Below are positions 1-6,341 of a stretch of 14,605 nt of DNA, one piece after another; position 1 is the stretch's first letter, and each line of letters starts with the position of its first letter. Source of the DNA: Rhodoferax sp. (GTDB lineage: Bacteria > Pseudomonadota > Gammaproteobacteria > Burkholderiales > Burkholderiaceae_C); assembly GCA_029865675.1 (NCBI GenBank), contig JARXAU010000216.1:1-14605 (forward strand). The letters run 5' to 3'. Under the pieces are notes generated by a model, which saw nothing but the letters and a program-made list of their open reading frames with translations, did no database searches and was not told the origin of the DNA. The translations under genes were made by a program, and so were the position numbers.

Positions 1-236
1 AGGCAGGCAGTGGCCATGCGCCAGGCGCCAATGGACGCGCCCACCAGCGCTACCGGCTGGCTACTTTGCGGCAGCCATTGACCGAAGATGAATCGGTCCA
101 GCGGCCCCAGGATCAACCCCTTCGGCCCGCCCGCAGCCGCCGGAACCACGCCCACATGCGCGGGCAGCAAGCCGTGTGCCGTCAGGTGCGTCCGGGCGCG
201 GGGACCGGCATAAATTTGCAGTGCGCGCATACCCAT
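1..236 (-). CDS. Patatin-like phospholipase family protein (5' part, truncated by window edge)
   Basis: The first 78 codons of a minus-strand gene are present; the rest lies beyond position 1. The protein begins MGMRALQIYAGPRA, has a glycine-rich AAGGPKG segment at residues 34-40 (the usual place of the patatin oxyanion-hole loop) and a GASIG nucleophile elbow at 66-70. Ser68 is the predicted catalytic serine of a Ser-Asp dyad; the Asp would lie outside the window. Patatin-like enzymes are lipid acyl hydrolases, but the substrate cannot be read here. Two in-frame ATGs compete (236 and 230). I chose 236 because an AAGGG stretch lies just upstream, but 230 gives the cleaner MRAL start. The gene starts only 9 nt after the tex stop codon, so co-transcription with tex is likely. 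Confidence 0.8.
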   Translation of the reverse strand, partial: MGMRALQIYAGPRARTHLTAHGLLPAHVGVVPAAAGGPKGLILGPLDRFIFGQWLPQSSQPVALVGASIGAWRMATAC

Positions 237-245
237 GGCCGGCCC

Positions 246-2660
246 TTATTTGCGCAAACCCTGCAATTTGGAAAACGCCGATGCCATGGCGCTGGGGCCT
301 TGGGGCTCGGGCGCGCGCTGGCTTGGGCGATGTTGGGGGCGCTGGTCACGGCTGGCACCTTCAAAGCGGTTGTCGCGCGGGGCGCCGCGCTCGCCCGTGT
401 TGCGCGGGGCCTCGCCCAGCTTCATGGTCAGCGCAATGCGCTTGCGCGCCACGTCCACTTCCACCACCTGCACTTTGACGATATCGCCGGTTTTGACCAC
501 CTCGCGCGCGTCGCTCACAAACTTGTGGCTCAACTGGCTCACGTGCACCAGGCCGTCTTGGTGCACGCCCAGGTCCACAAAGGCGCCAAAGCCGGCCACG
601 TTGCTCACCGTGCCTTCCAAAATCATGCCTTCCACCAGGTCTTTAATGTCGTTCACGCCGTCTTGCAGGCGCGCCACCTTGAAGTCCGGGCGCGGGTCGC
701 GGCCGGGCTTTTCCAGCTCGCTCAATATGTCTTGCACGGTGATGACGCCAAACTTTCCATTGGCAAACAGCTCGGGGCGCAGGGTTTTGAGCATGTCGGC
801 GCGGCCCATCAGCGCGGCAATGGGCGTAGCGGCTTTGGCGATGATTTTTTCCACCACAGGGTAGGTTTCCGGGTGCACGCCGGTCATGTCCAGCGGGTTG
901 TCGCCGCCGCGAATGCGCAAAAAACCCGCGCTTTGCTCAAAGGTTTTGGCGCCCAGGCCGGCCACTTGCAGCAGCTGCTGGCGGTTGGCAAAGGCGCCAT
1001 TGGCCTCGCGCCAGCGCACCACGGCCTTGGCCACGGTGCCCGAGAGGCCCGACACACGCGATAGCAGCGGCACGCTGGCCGTGTTCAGGTCCACGCCCAC
1101 GGCGTTCACGCAGTCTTCCACCACCGTGGCCAGGGTTTTGGCTAGTTCGCTTTGGTTCACATCGTGCTGGTACTGACCCACGCCGATGGATTTGGGGTCA
1201 ATCTTCACCAGCTCGGCCAGCGGGTCTTGCAGGCGCCGGGCAATGCTTGCGGCGCCGCGCAGGCTCACGTCCACGTCGGGCATTTCTTGGCTGGCGTATT
1301 CGCTGGCGCTGTACACCGAGGCTCCGGCCTCGCTGACCACCACCTTGTCGATTGCGCCGCCACCCTTGGCCAGCAGCTTGATCAGGTCACCGGCCAGCTT
1401 GTCGGTCTCGCGGCTGGCGGTGCCGTTGCCGATGGCGATCAGGTTCACGCCGTGGCGCTGGCACAGGGCGCCCAGGGTGTGGAGCGATCCGTCCCAGTCC
1501 TTGCGCGGCTCGTGGGGAAAGACGGTGGCCGTGTCCACCAGCTTGCCGGTGGCGTCCACCACCGCCACTTTGACGCCGGTGCGAATGCCCGGGTCCAGGC
1601 CCATCACCACACGCGGCCCGGCAGGTGCAGCCAGCAGCAGGTCGCGCACATTGTCGGCAAACACCTTAATGGCTACGCCCTCGGCGTCTTCGCGCAAGCG
1701 GGCAAACAGGTCGCGCTCGGTGGACAGGCTGAGTTTGACGCGCCAGGTCCAGGCCACGCATTTGCGAATCAGGTCATCCGCCGCGCGGCCCTGGTGGCTC
1801 CAGCCCAGGCGCAGCGCAATGCGCGCCTCGGCCAGGGACACCACCGGGCCTTTGGCCTTGGGCGCAGCAGCTTCGGGTGCGGCGAGTGCAAAAGCGGCGT
1901 CGGGCAACACCAGCTTGGCGTCCAAAATGTCCAGCGCCCGCCCGCGAAACACCGCCAACGCCCGGTGCGAAGGCACGCGGCCAATCGGCTCGTCATAGGC
2001 AAAGTAGTCGCGAAACTTGGCCACCTCGGGCTGGTTTTCGTCTTTGCCCTCAATCCGCTTGCTTTGCAGCAGGCCCTGGTCCCACAGCCAGGCGCGCAGG
2101 TCTTGCACCACGGCAGGTGCCTCGGCCCAGCGCTCGGCAAGCAAATCGCGCACGCCGTCCAGCACCAAGGGCACGGTGGAGAAATCGGCTTGTTTGTCCT
2201 CGCCTTCGACTGCCGGGCGCATGGGCACCACATAGGCCAGCGCCTCGTCTGCGGGCACCAGATTGGGGTTGGCAAACAAGGCGTCGGCTAATGGTTCGAG
2301 CCCGGCCTCGCGCGCCAGCTGCCCCTTGGTGCGGCGCTTGAGCTTGAAGGGCAGGTAAATGTCTTCCAGCTCTTGCTTGGTAGCGGCGGCCTCAATGGCG
2401 GCCATCAGGGCCGGCGTGAGCTTGCCCTGTTCGTCAATCGCCTTGGCCACCACCAAACGGCGGTCGCGCAGCTCGCGCAAATAGGACAAGCGCGCCTCTA
2501 GTTCGCGCAACTGAATGTCGTCCAGCCCATCGGTCACCTCTTTGCGGTAGCGGGCGATAAAGGGCACGGTGGCACCCCCGTCCAGCAAGGCCACGGCGGC
2601 CTCGACTTGCTTGGGACGAACTCGGATTTCTTGCGCGATCTGCGCGATGATTTTTTGCAT
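246..2660 (-). CDS. tex: Tex family S1 RNA-binding transcription accessory protein
   Basis: Full-length Tex homologue of 804 residues; the family is usually about 750-800. The domain order is typical: a helical N-terminal Tex_N region (about 1-200, with PFIARYRKEVTDGLDD near the start), a YqgF/RNase H-like domain (about 350-475, beginning VVMGLDPGIRTGVK), tandem helix-hairpin-helix motifs (about 515-583) and one S1 domain (about 675-748, with GTVSNVAGFGAFVDLGVHQ). The last 55 residues are a basic R/Q/P-rich tail probably adding nucleic-acid contact. Tex is a cytoplasmic protein that binds RNA and associates with transcription; it was first described as affecting toxin expression in Bordetella. 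The ATG at 2660 fits the family N-terminus, although no good Shine-Dalgarno precedes it. The downstream phospholipase gene begins 9 nt after the stop. Confidence 0.96.
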   Translation of the reverse strand: MQKIIAQIAQEIRVRPKQVEAAVALLDGGATVPFIARYRKEVTDGLDDIQLRELEARLSYLRELRDRRLVVAKAIDEQGKLTPALMAAIEAAATKQELEDIYLPFKLKRRTKGQLAREAGLEPLADALFANPNLVPADEALAYVVPMRPAVEGEDKQADFSTVPLVLDGVRDLLAERWAEAPAVVQDLRAWLWDQGLLQSKRIEGKDENQPEVAKFRDYFAYDEPIGRVPSHRALAVFRGRALDILDAKLVLPDAAFALAAPEAAAPKAKGPVVSLAEARIALRLGWSHQGRAADDLIRKCVAWTWRVKLSLSTERDLFARLREDAEGVAIKVFADNVRDLLLAAPAGPRVVMGLDPGIRTGVKVAVVDATGKLVDTATVFPHEPRKDWDGSLHTLGALCQRHGVNLIAIGNGTASRETDKLAGDLIKLLAKGGGAIDKVVVSEAGASVYSASEYASQEMPDVDVSLRGAASIARRLQDPLAELVKIDPKSIGVGQYQHDVNQSELAKTLATVVEDCVNAVGVDLNTASVPLLSRVSGLSGTVAKAVVRWREANGAFANRQQLLQVAGLGAKTFEQSAGFLRIRGGDNPLDMTGVHPETYPVVEKIIAKAATPIAALMGRADMLKTLRPELFANGKFGVITVQDILSELEKPGRDPRPDFKVARLQDGVNDIKDLVEGMILEGTVSNVAGFGAFVDLGVHQDGLVHVSQLSHKFVSDAREVVKTGDIVKVQVVEVDVARKRIALTMKLGEAPRNTGERGAPRDNRFEGASRDQRPQHRPSQRAPEPQGPSAMASAFSKLQGLRK

Positions 2661-2683
2661 GACAAGCTAGCGGGAGTCAGCGC

Positions 2684-2733
2684 GGGGGCTGGGCTTGGGG
2701 GACGGGATACGGGAGGAGGAACGGGGCTTGGGG
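2684..2733 (+). other. G-rich tract with potential G-quadruplex motif
   Basis: Positions 2684-2706 contain four G-runs of 5, 3, 5 and 3 separated by loops of 2, 3 and 2 bases, which meets the canonical G3+N1-7 quadruplex pattern. More G-runs follow at 2711-2713, 2723-2726 and 2730-2733, with GGGCTTGGGG-type units recurring. The G-rich strand is the template strand for tex, so a tex leader RNA would be C-rich. Folding in vivo is not shown by sequence alone. Confidence 0.5.
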
Positions 2734-2764
2734 ACCAGATGGATGGGCTTGAACAAGGGGAAAA

Positions 2765-2770
2765 ATTTTA
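2765..2770 (-). promoter_or_regulatory. Possible -10 element for tex
   Basis: The minus strand reads TAAAAT here, a 5/6 match to TATAAT, roughly 105 bases upstream of the tex start codon. No good -35 hexamer lies 16-18 bases further upstream (the best is TTAGGC). A transcript from here would have a C-rich leader of about 95 nt across the G-rich tract. Confidence 0.27.
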
Positions 2771-2961
2771 CTTTGTTGCCCGTGACCGGCCTAAGCTACC
2801 TCAAACCACGGACAGCTCTGGACGACACACCACACTCTAAACGGGCGTTCCCCAGCTACTCCAACAATCACTCTCCAATTCAAAGGATGATTCCCGTAAC
2901 ATGCGCGTTCTTCTTGATTGCGCGAAGCCAAGCGCTTCTGGCGGTCGATCACATACCTCGC

Positions 2962-2970
2962 TGGTAAGAT
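2962..2970 (+). promoter_or_regulatory. Extended -10 promoter candidate for the restriction-modification operon
   Basis: TGG followed by TAAGAT fits the extended -10 pattern (TG, one base, hexamer), with 4/6 matches to TATAAT. No recognisable -35 is present, which extended -10 promoters tolerate. The predicted start of transcription near 2977 would give a leader of about 27 nt, placing the ribosome binding site at 2994-2997 appropriately. The palindrome AAGCGCTT at 2930-2937 would sit near -40 to -47 and could be an operator, but there is no evidence beyond symmetry. Confidence 0.4.
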
Positions 2971-2993
2971 ACAACTACTGATTAAAAATCCAG

Positions 2994-3006
2994 TGAGGCT
3001 TTCTTG
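2994..3006 (+). promoter_or_regulatory. Ribosome binding site and TTG start of the methyltransferase gene
   Basis: GAGG at 2994-2997 lies 6 bases before a TTG at 3004. No ATG or GTG occurs in frame before the essential N-terminal motif (KWAGGK at residues 18-23), so TTG is the most plausible start. A weak start codon on the first gene may limit expression. Confidence 0.6.
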
Positions 3007-4896
3007 GCTCAATACCAACTTTACGAACAGATCTCCCCCTCTCGCCCAATCTTGAAATGGGCGGGTGGCAAGACTCAGCTATTGCGCGAACTAACTGCGC
3101 TTCTCCCCGAGAAATTTGCCTCTTATCACGAGCCTTTTTTTGGCGGTGGTGCGCTGTTCTTTCACTTGCAACCACGAAGTGCATTTTTATCCGACGCAAA
3201 TCCGGAGCTCGCCAATCTTTACACCCAGGTGGGAATGAATGTCGAAGCGGTAATCGAAGAGCTGCGTAAGCACGAAAACAACGCAGATGCATTTTACGGA
3301 TGTCGTGGGCTTCAATGGAGAGAACTAAAACCATCCACTGCTGCGGCTCGCACAATTTACTTGAACAAGACGTGCTTTAACGGCCTTTATCGCGTGAATC
3401 GTAAGGGACAATTCAACACTCCATTTGGACGTTACAAAAACCCGAATATTTGCGACCTTGAAACGCTCCGAGCCGCTGCACTTATTTTGAGTCGGGCGAC
3501 GTTCGCTTGCGGTGACTACAAGCACGAGCTACTGCGAAACGCGAAAGAGGGTGACCTAGTGTTCCTCGATCCGCCCTATTTACCAATCAGTCCTTACGCT
3601 GACTTCAAGAGATACACTGCTGAACAGTTCTATGAGGATGACCATCGTGAACTTAGCGAAGAAGTTCGTCGCTTAAGTGATTTGGGGTGTCACGTCATTT
3701 TGACAAATAGCAATCACCCGCTGGTACACGAACTTTATGGTCGGTATGAAATCAAAATAATTTCAACTCGAAGGTTCATTAATTCTGCCGGTGGCGGACG
3801 AACTGGTGAAGATGTTGTGGTCAACATTAAACCAAAGCGTCGAATAGCTTTGCGCTCCGTTCCGAGTGGATTGTCGATCCAAACTGGGAATTACCCATCC
3901 ACCCGCTATATGGGGGCCAAGTCAAAGTTGCTGCCGCAGATTTGGGATATTGCATCTCATTTTAAATTTCAGACGGCAATAGACTTATTCTCCGGTTCTG
4001 GCATCGTGGGCTATATGCTCAAGGCTCAGGGGAAGACAGTCATTTCAAACGACTACATGGCGATGGCTAATGTTTACGCCAAGGCAAGCATCGAAAACAG
4101 CACTGTTACTCTCACTCGCGCAAAGGTGGAACAGTTACTACTGCCATCACCGGACAATGATTATTTTGTTTCGAAGACGTTTGCAGGTCTTTATTTCACG
4201 GATGAAGAAAATCGTTTAATTGATAATTTGCGTGCAAATATTAAGACCTTAAAGAATCCTTATGAGCGTGCCATTGCGATGGCAGCGCTTATTCGAACCT
4301 GCATCAAGAAAAGGCCTCGTGGAATTTTTACTTACGTCGGGCACAGATACGACGATGGACGCAAGGATCTGCGGACCACTTTCGAGCAGCATTACATGGA
4401 TGCGGTTGACGTGGTCAATGGCTCTGTGTTTAGTAATGGCCATGAGAACAAAGCGCGACATGGGGACGCAGCAACGATCAAAAGTCACGCCGATCTGGTC
4501 TATATGGATCCCCCTTATTATTCGTCACTTTCAGACAACGAATATGTCCGCCGTTATCACTTCGTTGAAGGTTTGGCGCGGGATTGGGAAGGCGTTGAAA
4601 TCCAAGAAAACACCCTGACTAAAAAATTTAAAAGTTATCCGACGCCATTCAGCTCAAGGCAGGGCGCGGTAGACGCCTTCGACATGCTCTTCAAGAAGTT
4701 CCGCGACTCAGTTTTAATGGTGTCTTACTCTTCAAATTCGCAACCGACGCTCGACGAAATGATTAGTTTAATTTCTGCGAATAAAAATCATGTGGATGTA
4801 GTAGCAATTGACCATCGCTATTCATTTGGGAATCAAGCCCATAAAGTTAATGAAAACAACAATGGGGTCAAAGAGTATATTTTCGTAGGATATTGA
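3004..4896 (+). CDS. Two-domain (fused) D12-class DNA N6-adenine methyltransferase, M.FokI-like
   Basis: The 630-residue protein carries two complete alpha-class (D12) adenine methyltransferase domains. Domain 1 (about 14-275) has KWAGGK (18-23), EPFFGGGALFF (43-53), a FNGLYRVN/GQFNTPFGRYK block (125-145) shared with Dam and M.DpnII, and catalytic DPPY at 189-192. Domain 2 (about 297-630) has RYMGAKSKLL (301-310), the AdoMet-binding DLFSGSGIVGY (327-337) and DPPY at 502-505. M.FokI (about 647 residues) has the same tandem layout, each domain methylating one strand of an asymmetric site, so a target with an adenine on each strand is inferred. It uses S-adenosylmethionine in the cytoplasm and should protect host DNA from the overlapping downstream gene product. 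Base composition is clearly more AT-rich than the flanking genes, suggesting horizontal acquisition. The exact recognition sequence cannot be read from the protein. Confidence 0.93.
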   Translation: MAQYQLYEQISPSRPILKWAGGKTQLLRELTALLPEKFASYHEPFFGGGALFFHLQPRSAFLSDANPELANLYTQVGMNVEAVIEELRKHENNADAFYGCRGLQWRELKPSTAAARTIYLNKTCFNGLYRVNRKGQFNTPFGRYKNPNICDLETLRAAALILSRATFACGDYKHELLRNAKEGDLVFLDPPYLPISPYADFKRYTAEQFYEDDHRELSEEVRRLSDLGCHVILTNSNHPLVHELYGRYEIKIISTRRFINSAGGGRTGEDVVVNIKPKRRIALRSVPSGLSIQTGNYPSTRYMGAKSKLLPQIWDIASHFKFQTAIDLFSGSGIVGYMLKAQGKTVISNDYMAMANVYAKASIENSTVTLTRAKVEQLLLPSPDNDYFVSKTFAGLYFTDEENRLIDNLRANIKTLKNPYERAIAMAALIRTCIKKRPRGIFTYVGHRYDDGRKDLRTTFEQHYMDAVDVVNGSVFSNGHENKARHGDAATIKSHADLVYMDPPYYSSLSDNEYVRRYHFVEGLARDWEGVEIQENTLTKKFKSYPTPFSSRQGAVDAFDMLFKKFRDSVLMVSYSSNSQPTLDEMISLISANKNHVDVVAIDHRYSFGNQAHKVNENNNGVKEYIFVGY

Positions 4897-4898
4897 TG
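4887..4898 (+). promoter_or_regulatory. Ribosome binding site and stop/start overlap coupling the two R-M genes
   Basis: AGGA at 4887-4890 precedes TTGATGATG. The methyltransferase stop (TGA, 4894-4896) shares its last base with an ATG at 4896. In-frame alternatives are TTG at 4893 and ATG at 4899 (8 bases from AGGA). I chose ATG 4896 (5 bases from AGGA); 4899 is nearly as good. The overlap implies translational coupling, with the methylase translated first. Confidence 0.6.
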
Positions 4899-5915
4899 AT
4901 GGTTACTACCGCCGAGTTTCCACAGGCCGACCGCCTTACCCAAGTGGGGCTGGTTGCAGAAGCAATCGCCAAGGGGAATCACACTGACGACGCGATTGAA
5001 AGATACATTGGCTTGGATTCCGGTGGTCGACAAGGCCGTTATTACCGGCAAGCAGCAGTTGTTTTGGGACTCATTACCAACCATGAAAATAATTCGGTGC
5101 TGACTGCAGCGGGGCAGGAATATGCAGCAATTGCGACCGAACCCGCGCGATTAGACTTTCTTGCGCAACGACTGGTTGACACTCCCGTGTTTCATCGCGC
5201 ACTGCAATACATTCTAAAAAATAGTCCGAATCAGACTCAACTGAAGGCTTGGTTTAGAAGCATTTATCATGGTTCTGTCAGCACGGCCGACCGGCGCTTC
5301 AGCACTTTTACGAACTACCTGCGAGACGCCAGCCTAGTGGAAGTTGCAACAGGTGCTTATGTTCTATCTAAATATTCGGGCAGCGTACTAAAGACATCTG
5401 TCGGCGACACACAAGCTAGCCAGGGCACACCACTCTCACAGGCTACTCCTTCATGGGCGCCATCAGGAAAAACTCGTGGTGGGATTATTCAGGTGGACGT
5501 GGATTTGCAAAAACTTGAACGAGCCAATGCCATCCATTGGAAACTGGTTGATGGGAAGTCTATGTTCGTATCGACACTTGGCGCCATACCGCACGATAAC
5601 GTGCACATCGACCTCTTCGCAGAAAAGGGTAAAGACCTGATCATTTACGAAATGAAATCAGTGAATGACAGATCAACCAACCTCCTATCACAAATTCGGA
5701 AGGCAGTCTCTCAACTTTATGAATATCGTTTCATCTATGCAAAGCCTGAGGCGAAGCTGTGCATCGTCACTAACCAAGGGATTTCAAAGGCAAATAAATG
5801 GTTATTGGATTATCTTGAAACGGATAGAGCCATTGCATACGAATGGACGGATGACTTCAAACATTTCCAGAGTCAATCGCGGTCAAAAGCAATCACTGGG
5901 AACTTTGCGGCCTAG
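4896..5915 (+). CDS. Putative type II restriction endonuclease (winged-helix repeats plus PD-(D/E)XK-like domain)
   Basis: The 339-residue product is not one I can match to a named family. Residues about 10-110 look like a winged-helix DNA-binding unit: a helical segment, then VLGLITNHENNSVLTAAGQEYA. A second wing-like strand pattern appears at 135-160 (FTNYLRDASLVEVATGAYVLS). Both resemble in layout the recognition subdomains of FokI. A Ser/Thr/Pro-rich linker (162-195) leads to a C-terminal nuclease-like core: HIDLF with Asp239, then IIYEMKS with Glu252 and Lys254 (a D-x12-E-x-K arrangement), and a QLYEYRF motif at 273-279, common in PD-(D/E)XK enzymes. Partnership with the two-domain methylase supports DNA cleavage at the same site, and the asymmetric-site logic suggests type IIS. 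It is shorter than FokI (583) and has the nuclease half in a different sequence family. The gene shares the AT-richer composition of its partner. Confidence is high that it is a gene and moderate that it is a nuclease. Confidence 0.78.
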   Translation: MMVTTAEFPQADRLTQVGLVAEAIAKGNHTDDAIERYIGLDSGGRQGRYYRQAAVVLGLITNHENNSVLTAAGQEYAAIATEPARLDFLAQRLVDTPVFHRALQYILKNSPNQTQLKAWFRSIYHGSVSTADRRFSTFTNYLRDASLVEVATGAYVLSKYSGSVLKTSVGDTQASQGTPLSQATPSWAPSGKTRGGIIQVDVDLQKLERANAIHWKLVDGKSMFVSTLGAIPHDNVHIDLFAEKGKDLIIYEMKSVNDRSTNLLSQIRKAVSQLYEYRFIYAKPEAKLCIVTNQGISKANKWLLDYLETDRAIAYEWTDDFKHFQSQSRSKAITGNFAA

Positions 5916-6025
5916 CAAGGCTTGATTACCGTGCGGCGGCGCAATATGTCGAGCAAGCGCAGCCGTTTTTGTGAACTTGACCGCCGACACCCAGGCGAAC
6001 CTGCGCCAAGCTGCGCAATCACCAG

Positions 6026-6042
6026 AAAAAGCCGCCCGGCTT
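6026..6042 (-). terminator. Intrinsic (Rho-independent) terminator, minus strand
   Basis: On the minus strand the sequence reads AAGCC-GGGC-GGCTT followed by three more T, giving a five-pair stem, a four-base loop and a T5 run. It begins within the TAA stop codon of the small open frame 6041-6259. A terminator placed exactly at a stop codon supports that frame being the end of a real, perhaps decayed, gene. Confidence 0.55.
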
Positions 6043-6259
6043 AGTATTCGAACGCCTGGGCTAATCCCACCAAGCGGCAACCTACAAGCCTGGGTTTCGC
6101 TTCGAAGTAGCGGATGTACTGCCAGAAGTCGGTCTGGGCTCCAACAAAACGGAGGTCAAAAAAATGCGCGCCCTGCACATGTGCAATCAAAGCCATGTAG
6201 CGCCAGAAACCGTTCGCCCGGCTATGCCCTGACCTGCCGTCACCCACTTTACACAGCAA
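6041..6259 (-). pseudogene. Short minus-strand coding remnant or small hypothetical protein
   Basis: The open frame encodes at most 72 residues from a TTG at 6259, or 51 from an ATG at 6196; neither has a clear Shine-Dalgarno. The last 50 residues look like genuine folded-protein sequence (MALIAHVQGAHFFDLRF, then DFWQYIRYFEAKPRLVG), rich in aromatic and hydrophobic residues. The first 20 residues look like noise, and a stop codon lies six codons upstream of the TTG. Directly after the stop is a hairpin with a T-tract. I read it as the 3' end of a resident gene whose 5' part was lost, possibly when the neighbouring island arrived. I do not recognise the family. An intact small protein remains possible. 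Confidence 0.35.
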
Positions 6260-6271
6260 GGGTAAGCGCGC

Positions 6272-6300
6272 TTGTCAATTTGGCCGGAACACGGCATGGT
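6272..6300 (+). promoter_or_regulatory. Weak promoter candidate for the crotonase gene
   Basis: TTGTCA at 6272-6277 (5/6 to TTGACA) is followed after 17 bases by CATGGT at 6295-6300 (3/6 to TATAAT). The spacing is ideal but the -10 is poor. It lies about 40 bases upstream of the ATG at 6342. Confidence 0.3.
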
Positions 6301-6341
6301 AGGTGCCAATACTTCCACTCCATCCCAACCCCGCTTTTCGT

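Larger units (their letters stand above)
2661..3003. other. Divergent intergenic region between tex and the methyltransferase gene
   Basis: This 343-base stretch holds no convincing gene. From the tex side it contains a purine-rich, G-run-rich block (about 2682-2760), a possible tex -10 element (2765-2770), then a mixed-composition part. That part has a short palindrome AAGCGCTT (2930-2937) flanked by GCCA/TGGC, an extended -10 element (2962-2970) and the ribosome binding site of the methyltransferase gene. The drop in GC from left to right marks the approximate left border of the acquired island, somewhere between about 2760 and 2960. I see no direct repeat or integrase remnant defining an exact junction. 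Confidence 0.6.
5916..6341. other. Intergenic region downstream of the R-M island
   Basis: These 426 bases carry no intact gene that I can support. They hold a short protein-like minus-strand open frame ending at 6041, an intrinsic terminator for that strand (6026-6042) and a weak plus-strand promoter candidate before the crotonase gene (6272-6300). The first 100 bases after the endonuclease stop contain no plus-strand hairpin followed by a T-tract, so termination of the R-M transcript is not visible. Composition returns to higher GC here, placing the right border of the island near 5915-6000. Confidence 0.55.

Noticed and set aside
66..2291. Long open frames on the plus strand opposite tex
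   Set aside because: They are antisense shadows of a GC-rich gene; their products are His/Ala/Arg-rich with no domain-like pattern, while the minus strand encodes a full Tex protein.
3004..5915. Assigning FokI specificity (GGATG/CATCC) to the R-M system
   Set aside because: Shared architecture does not fix the target sequence. GGATG or CATCC occurs about ten times within the island itself, so site avoidance gives no support either.
6303..6341. N-terminal extension of the crotonase to a GTG at 6303
   Set aside because: The 13 added residues (MPILPLHPNPAFR) are not part of any crotonase N-terminus; ATG 6342 begins the family sequence.
2661..6341. Integrase, transposase or direct-repeat att site flanking the island
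   Set aside because: No such gene or convincing repeat is visible; the only shared short word I noticed (CTTGATT on both sides) is too short to mean anything.
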